Origin: Dolomedes plantarius
Lineage: Eukaryota; Arthropoda; Arachnida; Araneae; Dolomedidae
Direction: 5' to 3'
DNA length: 64,000 nucleotides
Assembly: GCA_907164885.2 (NCBI GenBank)
Contig: OU015493.1
Location: 51,781,996-51,845,995, forward strand
Positions 11,051-22,249 of the stretch are shown piece after piece. Position 1 is the first letter of the stretch. Each line of letters starts with the position of its first letter. Below the pieces are notes generated by a model that was given only the letters and a program-made list of their open reading frames with translations, was not told where the DNA came from and did no database searches. The translations under genes and the position numbers were made by a program.

Positions 11051-11694
11051 GCCCTAGGTACTAAGAAAGCTAAAAAATCCAGAAGGGCCACAAGGCTAAA
11101 ATTAAGAAATAAATATAAATCTAAAAACCCTTATTTAATGTTGGATCGTCATTAAATTATAGGGTTAACTCCTCAAAAGAAATGACAACACTTTACTACT
11201 GAAGTTAATTTAAATTAATGGAACCCGATTACATGATTGGTGGTAGTAATGTATTATGTTGTGAAGCACGGGTATTTAGTTTTAGGTATATATATAGGAA
11301 AAAAGAAAAAGGTAAGTAAATATATACAGGACAGAGATACGAAAACTTTCTTTCAAGTTCATCTTTTTTAAAGTATAAGAAATATTAAGAACGAATCAAT
11401 GGATTTTTGAATGTATTGAAAAAAATCATAAATGCATTAAACACTGTTGTCTGAGGCCTAAACTATATCAACTAGTTTGAAACTATTTGCTATTATTAGT
11501 TACTATTATATTTTATCGTTATTTGTTGATAATTTCGTATTTTTACTCTGCCTCATTTTGGCGCCTCTTTCAATGTCTTATCCATGGGACTATTTTTGGA
11601 GGTGTCCCTTCCGTTTCGAAGACACCAAATTCCCCCCCTCTTTTTTCGCCATTTCCCCAACACGAAATTTCCTGCGTCTCTGTTTTTCCCGTTC
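11051..11694. other. Non-coding spacer between repeat blocks
   Basis: No gene seen. ORFs at 11477-11740 are incidental and run into the repeat. Confidence 0.5.
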
Positions 11695-12020
11695 TCTGAA
11701 TATCGCAATGTCGGGGAGAGGGGGAGGGGGGTGGGTCTAGGCGTTTCTCCCGCTAAAAAATGAAATGCTCATAACTCTTTTAAAAATGGCGCTCAAACGA
11801 AAATTTTTGGCGCTCAAACACGCTCAAACGAATGCCGTTTTCAAAATTTAAATATCTCAATGTCGGGGGGGGGCTAGGTGTTTTTCCCGCCAAAAAATGA
11901 AATGCTCATAACTCTTTTAAAAATGGCGCTCAAACGAAAATTTTTGGCGCTCAAACACGCTCAAACGACGCTCAAACGAATGCCGTTTTCAAAATTTAAA
12001 TATCTCAATGTCGGGGGGCC
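11695..12020. repeat. Tandem repeat, 138-bp unit
   Basis: TGAAATGCTCATAACTCTTT starts at 11761 and again at 11899, giving a 138-bp period. Each unit also holds a run of CGCTCAAA-like octamers, GAATGCCGTTTTCAAAATTT, ATATCTCAATGTC and a G-run. The same unit occurs in diverged form at 10850-11050, so the family is both dispersed and tandem. Confidence 0.88.
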
Positions 12021-12546
12021 AACTTCACAGACGTCTCCCCATGTATATTTGTCTCAGAAATAACCTTATAAAGTTATGTTTCATTGCCGACCCACAGTTT
12101 AATTTTCAAAGACACGGATTTAGAGAATTCTCGTACGTAATTTCATTCTCGTAGAGAAATATCTTTTCAAATAATTAGAATCTATCTTAGATTTCCCTAG
12201 AATGTTTGTGCACAGGATTTTATGGGATAAGAAAAAAAAAATGAGTGCACGTTAATACCTAATCTAGAAGATGAAACAGCAATATGGGAAATAATGATTG
12301 CAATGCTTAGATTTTTATCCGAACGAGAAGAAAACAATGAAATAAATGCTTAATAAATACCCATATAAAAATGTAAAGTATTTTTAACTGTAGATTACAC
12401 CACGGGTATAATCAGGTTAACTGTGAGGATATTAAAACCGCGTTGTTTTGGTTTTAAAATCCTGGTGTCACCGGTGATTTGAAATCTGTCACTTTTTGTT
12501 ATTGTGAAATTTTATTCTGTTGTTTCTTTATTTCTTATGATATATT
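12021..12546. other. Upstream region of PPIH
   Basis: No other gene. The last 60-100 bases before the ATG at 12547 are presumably 5' UTR. No clear TATA box was identified, as expected for a housekeeping gene. Confidence 0.4.
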
Positions 12547-15500
12547 ATGGCTACGTGGAATCAAATACAGCAACAACTTCGCCATCCTAATAATCCTGTA
12601 GTATTTTTTGATATAACTATTGGGTCCACAGTAAGTATTACTAAGGAATCATAAATTTATTTTGACGTTTGTACTTGTGTAGCGTTAGATTTGTGCAGTT
12701 AAAATTTATATTTCTCTACTGAATTGTTATTGTCTATTATCATTTTATTGCGATAGAGTCATACGAGTGCTGACATTAATTGTTTTAACTGGTAATTAAA
12801 CGTTCATGTATCATTTTACTAGATCTCAGATATCTTTAATGGGAGAAAGAAAAATAGATCTATTGTATTAAATGGGACTGTAAGTAATCGCGGAACAGCT
12901 TCTACATAAGACCAGTTGCTCACCAAGTGAATTGTTTTTTCCGCTAAGCTTGATAGCAGGTTTCTTTACTCTCATTCCTCATCGCAGCAAGTGCTTCTCA
13001 CTGGTACTTAACCCCGTCCCTTCGCGGTTCCCGTCAAATAACATATAAGATTTTTGTTTATATATATAATCTTTACTAAAATAAGCGTATTGAGAATGTT
13101 GTTAATAAATTTGTACGTCAGAGGTCTATCATATGTGCAAAATTCCCATTTTTCAGGAGTGCTTTGTGATGGTTTACCTTAAATCAGGACTTACATATGC
13201 GATAGTTTTTGGTAAGTCCATATTTCACCCACCACCTTGTTTTGCATGTATGGCAGTTTTCCTCAAAGAAGCTCCATCCAACAGGAGTCACTTAAAATAA
13301 AAATATTGAAAATGAAGAAAATTCACTTATGATAGTTTACCTGTCACGTACGGAAATGTAAATTGTTCCCCGGAGCTTTTTTCTTTCGACTAAAAATGCA
13401 GTTTATTATTAAACTAAATAGTTTAGGTTAAAAAAAAAGAAATTACTATTCTTAAAAGCATTCCTCAAGAAATTAATGTAAAGGAAGCCAATTTTTTGAA
13501 CTAGAAAAACCTCAATTTTTTCCCCTGCCAATGTGTATTAGTGGCATTTTGAAAACAAACTTGCTCCTGGCTATACATACCTCATAGTCTGTTCGATGAC
13601 GGTAGGCTATGTTCTACTATCCCCTTGCTGGGAGATTGATTTCTTCCAGTTTTTCTGTTTAAGAAAATTAAGTGATAAAGATACTCAGCCCTAAAATTAA
13701 TTTAAAAAAAAATACAATAATAATAATAATTTAAAAAAATATTGTGTGGTTGGGGGAACCCCGTCAGGAACAAAGTTCCTTACGTTATTTTTTCAACTCT
13801 AAACGTGATTTAATATGTAGATTTCTATTGATTATATTAGTGTATTTTTAAAATAACAAAAATGAACAACTTCTCTTTTTGTATTATTATTAAAATAATG
13901 AAAGTGCATGCATATATTTTGATTGTATGTTCTGGAAAATATGAATAAACAATCTAAATCTCCGTATTCAAATTCACTACTTAGTATACTTCTTACACTA
14001 ATTGGATTTTGACAAGCATTTAAGTAGGATGAATTATAAAGTTGCTGTCGAAGGACTGATGCAGATATTTGAAGATGTAAAATTCTTATGAGATATGAAA
14101 AAAGGCAGTTACCGTCGCAAGCAATGTCTATTTCATGATGTAATTGGACGTTTGGCCTTGAACATTCATCATGTTCCTCATATGGTGCTTGAAATGATGG
14201 AAAACTTGAACTTATTACTTGCTGAGCTTCAATATTTATTGGTTGTTGACTTTGAAACTGACTATAGATTAATTCTTCACAGTTTTTATCATGGTGATGA
14301 TTAGTTTCTTTATTATTTTCGATTAATATCATCGGTAAGGAATCTTCTTTCGATGATAGAACTGAGTCAAGTTCAGCACATTGCTTTTTTAATTTCAATT
14401 TATCTCTATATCTTTTAGCATGTTCAGCATTTTTTTTCTAAAAAATTAATAAAAATTAATATAATTTTTTATTGTTACTAAGGTTGTCTAAGGACAATAC
14501 CAAGCAAGTAAAAAAAAGTTAAAATTTTTTTAAATTAAAATTAAAAATTTTATGATATAAATTAATTATATTATTAAAATTAAAAATGTTAATATATAAA
14601 TTAATTATTTTGATTTAGATGTTACCTAGCATAATTTTAAATCGGATTAATTTGATTATTTGATCACCAACAAAAATAAAATAATGACACAATATAAATC
14701 CTGTGTGAGTTAAAACAATAACAAACAAAAAATAAGTTTAAATAATATTTACACGTGTTTAGAATTGAGGTTATACAGTTGACCGCGCACAATGCTTGCT
14801 GCTCGAATCTCGATACTCACATGAACACACACACATACAACCGCAGTTTCTGTTTCTTGACTTTCCATTATAAAATTGCAATAATGACACAATATAAATC
14901 TCGTGTAAGTTAAAACAATAACACATAAAAAATAAGTTTAAATAATATTTACACGTGTTTAGAATTGAGGTTATACAGCTGACCATGCACAATGCTTGCT
15001 GCTTGAATCTCGATACTCGCACGAACACCCACACATACAACCGCAGTTTCTGTTTCCCAACTTTCCATTATAAAATTGCAATAATGACACGATATAAATC
15101 CTGTGTGAATTAAAACAATAACAAACAAAATAACCAGTGCCCAAACACAAGAATACCAGGCAACCACCCAATAGACCTGACAGCACCGCCGAGGCCCGAA
15201 CTCGGGAATTGTCACACTCCAGACCAAGCCGATAGTACCACGCCATCTCAATGATGCAAAAGCTACTAAAAAAAGAAAGATAGGGAAAGGTCGCCTGGAG
15301 GGGGCATAATGCTTTTTCATTACGGGATGATTTCTGCCAGTTCACTCAACTGTAAGCCTCGTAAAAGAACTTTGTTCCAAAAAATAATAATAATAATAAT
15401 AAAAAAAAACAGAAGTAAGAATCAGTAAAGTAGAAAAGCCTGATAAAATAACAATAACCATCTTAAAGCCTTACATGATGACAAGTTGTAGATTTTGTTC

Positions 15501-18500
15501 TCTGTTGGTAAATTTTTGCACATTATGAGCAAGTCACTTAGGTTTATGTATGAATGCTAAATGAGTAATATCAGACGTTATCATGTTTTCTTTGCATTTT
15601 TATATTTGCAGTATATCTTATAAGTTTAATAGACTTATTTATATTAAAAATCATATTGCTATAGAAATATGCAGGATTTTGTGAGTCTCATTCAAAATTT
15701 ACAACCATGATAATGTTAGATAGTTTTCAATATTTTCTTTAACATGTTTAGTAATCACTATACTACTGTATGCAGTTAAATGGTTGCTGTACAGTTATAA
15801 TTTTCTTTAGAGTAATAGCATAGATTTGATGAAAGCTATTACTCTGTTTGTTAATTTTTGTTGTGGTGTCATGTTAACTATTTTGAAAATGAAAATCCTA
15901 AATACCACTGTGTTGGATATCATATGTGAAACTTTAGCTTAGTTTTACCCCTTGTTTACTATGATAGCAAGAAGTTTATGTATGAAATTAGAAATGTATA
16001 TTACTTGTTTAATAATGGCAATTTTAGTCATTTAATATTTTCTCAGGAAGTAGGGAGAATGAAGATGGAGTTGTTTGCTGATGTTGTGCCTAAAACGGCT
16101 GAAAATTTTAGGTAATGTGTTCATTATGAACGTGTGTTTTTTATAATCTAAGTAATTTATGAATGCTTCATCTTTTACCTCTCAACTCAGCTACTATTTA
16201 CTTTGCAGTTATTTTGTATCCTATTTTGCACATTATGGCTGCTGTGTATTAACCCTATTGGATTCGCTCACCTCAGCATTAACCTATAGAGAGTACTTTA
16301 TGCATAAATGCTTAAAGTTCCCATGTGTCAGTATTCATCATTGATATTATTATTGTATCTTATCAATTTAATCTCTTAGAGATTAAAAACCATTAAAATT
16401 TCTTAGGAGTTGTCATACATTTGTGATGGTAAGATTTGACATTGTGAATGGTTCTGTTACTCTCATTTACAGATTTAGTACTTCTGTGTTATAGCTAATA
16501 TACTTTTACCTTTGTATTCTTGCATTTAGGGGGATTTTGTCACTGTGATGTATCTACATCTTATTATATGTACTTTAATGATAGACAGTCAGTGTTTGAA
16601 TTATTATAATAACCTCTTTACATTGTATGAAGTTAAAAAAATTTAAAAATTAATGTGAAACAAACCATTGATAGTGTTACTAAAAGCTTGATGATTAAAC
16701 TGCCTTAAACTTTTGTAAAACACTATTTTGTCCATATTTCATCTTTGAAGATAAACTACTTTTGCTTTCTGACCATAGATATTTTAGCACAAAATTTTGT
16801 ATTTTTGTAAAAACCTGTTGCTTTTGATAACAAATAATTTAAATTATTTTAACTTGTTTTGTTAGTAATTTTATTAAGTGAAAGATTTATGTGAGTTTAT
16901 TACTTTTTATAAAATGAAATTCAAAAATTTATGTAGCATTTATTTTTAAATGTGTTCTTTTATAGGCAGTTTTGCACAGGAGAATATAAAAAAGATGATG
17001 TTCCAATAGGTTATAAAGGATCTATATTTCACAGGTAATATTTCATATTACATAAAATGCCAATTTATTGTATTGAAAGGAAGCAAAGCAAGTTACCATG
17101 GATAAAATAAAGAAAATTATTCAGTTAATTGTGATACATGAAATTTTTTACTAAATTTTCACGTATCACCATTTAACTTGAAAATTGCTACATGTGAAAT
17201 TTTAGATAAATGAGTTTTGATAAAAGGGAAGTTATAATAATATACAATTTTTCTATGCTAATGTTAAAATCAAGGAGGGATTACTTTATCATTTCTACAC
17301 CCATTCAGAACACGTGTTACACTTTCTGATATTTAAATCTTTTAACACTCATTTACTATACAATTCTGCATTTCTAAAATTTTTGTGAATTAGGTATACT
17401 TTATGGTCATTTTATAGATTTGTAGTTATCATACTGTATTAAATATTAGTTACTTTATTGAAAAGTTGATGATTAAGTGGAAAGTCTTAACTATTATTAA
17501 AGTTTCTACTTTTTTATGTAATTTTCAACTTTGCAAGTTAATTTGCTCAGGTCACTATTGGTGTTATTTGCAATATCAGATACTGAAATATTGTATCTTA
17601 CTGTTGCTCTATTATAAGAATCTGGTCTCCATTTTAAATTTAAGTATGAAAGGGTCCTTACTACCTCTTAATAAAGGAGATTAGTTCTAACATGATGGGA
17701 AGTTATTCTGTGATGTCTTGCTTATACATTACATTTTATATATAAATGCTCTATGCTCAGGTTATTTGGTTCTTTGCTTGATTATAAAAGGACAGTAAAC
17801 TTCAAACTTACATGCAGATAAACAATGGAAACATGATATTTTGTTTTTAATTTTGCTAAGTTTAAGAAAAAGTAGTTATTGTTTTCTCTTTTCTTTTACC
17901 TCTTGGTTTAATTGCTTAACTTTCCATTTTTGTTTTATAGTCTGTCCCTCAGACTATAAAACAAACTTGGTCAGGTTAACAAAATTTTCATGCATTTTTG
18001 TTAACCTGACTTCTATAGGTGGTAAATGAAAAAACATTCAGAACTTATTGCCCTTACTTCATCTCTTGATACATTCAAACCTAATATGGGTATCCACTTT
18101 TTCAAGTCACCTTTTTGAGCAACAATTGACTGTGTGTTTTCAGCAGGGCTAGAAAAATTTTGCTTTTGTTCACTGACCATGTGACAGACACACAAAGTTC
18201 CTTGCAGATTTTTTGTGAAAAATATTACCCAAGAACATAATTAAAAATTCTAGTATTTCACAAATTGTTATTGATACTGTATCATCATCTTGCTCCCAAA
18301 TATGTAACTTGATTTTCATTTGGTGGTAGATTTATTTAACTTAACTAACCCCAACCCTCTTTCAAATGACATTGTTGTTTAAATTTATAATATACTTGAT
18401 GGATTTATCTTTACATGCAGGCATAGATTTTTCAAGTCTTGGTCTTGATGCTAAGTGTGTATTCAGGAATTTTCCTGTATTACCATTAGGGGCTGTCCAC

Positions 18501-21500
18501 ATTGTGTCCGTCAGCATCAGTGTTGCCCATATTGAAATATATTTAACCAAATACGAACCTCCAAATGATTAGCCACGGAATTGTTAAGGTCTGTGATTGG
18601 TTTAAAATATGTCAATACGAGTAATGTTGACACTGATGGATGCAGTAAGAACAGGCCCTAAGTGTATTAAAGTGCTAAATTTTCTGATGTATTTACAGTT
18701 TGCTCTATTTAATAGTCAATCAAATGCTCTTGCCTCTAATGAAGAAAAAAAATTCCAAAACTATTTAGAATTTTTTAATTTTTATTGTGGATTTTAAAAG
18801 TTTTAATGTAACTTGAAAAAGGTATTATGACATAATTATCCTAAGAACTCTAATATCTCATACTCAGCACCTTAACATAGATAACCATATTTGTATAACA
18901 TCAAAAGCTGCTGAAATCCACTGTAAATTTTGGTCTGTGGTCAACAATTTCAAGTGCTTATTTTTAAAAAATTGAAAATCAAGATGAATACCATTTTTCA
19001 TGGGAATGAATTTTTTATGTGCAGTGACATAAAATCAGTTTTATGTACTTTTGTTCATCATTTTTTATTTGGTCTGATGAGAATATTTGTGTACAAGTCA
19101 CTCGTTGCCTATGGGATTATTATTCATAACAAATGTTTGACTGATTTCTCTACAGTCTGAGATATTGGAGTAACAATAAGTCAGTAATATATTTCAATCA
19201 CTGTCTTATAAATATAATTAAAGAAAAAGAAACTTGGCATTTTAGTATTTTTTTTTTTGTACTGGATTTTGCTTGATTACATGTTATAAAAAAATGAATA
19301 CTTTTGAAGTATTTTTCCTTAAGTTTTCAAGTATATTTATGTTAAATAGCCAATGTCAATATCATAGATATATGTTTGTGAGGTTTTAAAATTAAAATGT
19401 ATATTTTGCATGATTATCATTAACATAAATTTAAAAAAATTCTTCTAGGGTAATTAAAGACTTTATGATTCAAGGTGGCGATTTTGTAAATGTAAGTATT
19501 TTTATAAAATTAAACTATCTGTTAATGCTTAGCAAATAGGTTGATGAAAGTGATTAAAATTTATACCTTGCATCTTTTTATCTGTTATGTGCATTTTTTT
19601 AAATAATTAGGCTCTGTACTAAATGGGGTAAAATACTCATTTATCTTATATCTTCTAACTTACATTAACATGATTGTACCAGTTTGTTGTTCATGGTAAT
19701 CTTTTGTGATTATAGTCACTTTGTATAAAATATTTGTCTTTTGTAGCAATCATTGGGCTAGTTACATACAAAAACAAAGCAAGGAATTTCTTTTTTTAAG
19801 AATTTAATCAGTATCAAAGGACTCAAAATGTTATCCTTACAAGTTATTGTCAAGCCATGTTTCATCTACATATACAGGATGTGTTTCAAATCTTTTGATG
19901 TTTTTCAGAAATTGCAAATTATTTAAAAATTTTATCTCTTCAAGTTGATTTTTTTTTCTATTTTAACATCATTTCAATTTAAATCCGAATTTAAGAAAAA
20001 ATTGTCATACATATCTTTTCATCTTTTCCTTTTTAAAACTGATGATCATTTGTATAATGAAGAAACTTTCTTTACCGAGTTATAAAATTTGTAAGCCTTT
20101 TGCCTTTATAACATTGCAGGGAACATCTTGATCTTCTGTATATCAATGTTAATTCTTCACTGCACTGAATAACTTGATAACAGTTTGACTTGCTTGTGTC
20201 ATAAAATAAATGACAGGTATTATAGCATTGCTGTTTTCTGCTTAATAACAAATTTTAGTAATACTGGGCAAAATTGTCTTTGTTCTGTTTTAAAGGAGTA
20301 GAATAAGATGAGTGTAACAACTGGATTGTTACAACTATTTCCAAGTTGGTAAAGAAGTAACCTAATCAAAAGACTAGAAAAATTAATAAAATTAATGATT
20401 ATAAAAAAATTACAAATTTTTAACAGTAAAAAGAACAATTAAAACTAAAACTTTAAGCGCAGTTCATTCCATCTTTCTAACTATTCCCTATTTCTTGTTT
20501 GAATTTGTCTGCAATAGCTCAGTGTGTCTTTCACACTTGGACAATAACTCTACTTCCTTTTATGCTTTATTATATTGGGTATATCAGGTTTTAGGAATGG
20601 CTACAGTTTCCTAGTTCAGTTTAAGTAAAATCTTAGTGTAAGTTTTTGCATGAGTACTATTATATAATCTTTTTAAACAAAGAAGAGAATTTCAAATGAG
20701 TAATTTATTTTCTGTTAATAATTCTTTTCTTTTTAAAATGGGCTAATGGGTATCAGGACTATTTACTTATGATTTTTTTATTTTACCCTTTCATAAATTT
20801 AGTTTCAACTGGCATTGTTATAAATATATTATTTTAATTTTATAAAAAATCAATTTTTTTGTTATTGTCTGGCAGAAATGTGAAGACATGTATTTAAAAT
20901 TTAAAAAATAATTCAGTTGATGGCTTATATAGTCATTTATCCTCTAATTTATGAAGTCTCATACCTGTAACTGCATCATTTGGCTTCATTATAAGTTATT
21001 TAATTTGAATTACATGTCTTATGTAAGTTAAGTCTGATTATTTGTTGTAAATTTTATCTTTTCATTGTCATTAGCCTAATATATATCAGTTGAGAGTAAA
21101 AATATGTTCTTACTCTCTTCTACAGGGTGATGGTACTGGTGTCATGAGCATATATGGCACAACTACATTTGTGGATGAAAACTTCAAATTAAAGCATGAT
21201 GGACCTGGGTTACTTTCAATGGTAGTTTTTTACTTGATTTTACCTGACTATAAATTTTAAAGAGATTACAGGCCTCATAATTTAGTGAAACTTGAGTTCT
21301 GTTGTGTAATTTATAGAATTTTTTAGAAAAGGGCTATTATAATTGACAATGCATACAAAAAAAAAAGTATATTAAGCTGTTTTTGTATTGTTATTTTGTT
21401 TAATTCAATGTTAATTGTGCTTGTATTTTCATATGCATTATTACAAAAATTGATTAATAAACTTTTCATTAGAATATAGCAATGTTTTTTACATTATTGC

Positions 21501-22213
21501 TAATCTTTCCATATTTCTCTCATATGCACAAAAAATGGTAGAAAAGAGATTGATCTGCGAATGGGGTTTATACACACACATATAATTCATAGATATTAAA
21601 GTAGATGGTTTCAAAACTACATTTTGAAAAATATATTTCAGTTAATACTTTATTTAATCTGTGCTGTTTTTTTTAAATTTTGAAAATATTTTGATGAGAC
21701 CTAATTGATACAATAATTTATAATTAAATATCACAGAATATGCTTCTAAAATTGAACATCTATTCACTCTTATTTAGAAAAGCATAGTTAAAGAAATACA
21801 TCAATTATTTTTTCCATTACAGGAATTTGTATATAACTGTAAATTACATTAAGTTATCATTGAGATTTATGTTATATGCTCATTTAATAAAACTATTTAA
21901 ATCAAATGAGTTTTGTATAATTATAAAATATTTATCTTTATCTGAATCTTAATTTATCCCAATAATGCTCAACATTTAAAGGATCAAAATTTGTTTTAGT
22001 TGCTTAAGTTATGCTTAAATATTAAGGTATTAAGCTTGTTTTTTCAGGATCATTTAAAAATTATGGTAGTCATAATTTTTAACCATTTTTAGCCATAATT
22101 TATGGCACACATTTATGGTAGCCTTAATATGTGTTTAAAACAGTTCATATTAAAAACTCACAGCATATTTTGTCAGCATTTATTCTAAACCTAGTTAATC
22201 TATCTATCTATCT

Positions 22214-22249
<36 letters not shown>

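Larger units (their letters stand above)
12631..16046 (+). other. PPIH intron 1 (3,416 bp)
   Basis: Donor GTAAGT, acceptor TCTCAG. Carries an antisense OTU-like ORF and a 200-bp tandem repeat; otherwise AT-rich with no sense-strand coding signal. Confidence 0.9.
17035..19448 (+). other. PPIH intron 3 (2,414 bp)
   Basis: Donor GTAATA, acceptor TTCTAG. Contains a 15-bp perfect hairpin and a Harbinger-like MITE. Confidence 0.9.

Noticed and set aside
12880..13030. Possible SINE in PPIH intron 1
   Set aside because: A GC-richer patch with GCGGTTCCCGTC, but no A box, tail or TSD could be found.
14771..15345. Three overlapping minus-strand ORFs of 89-124 codons
   Set aside because: They read the 200-bp tandem units and the GC-rich insert in different frames and share repeated segments; no protein family.
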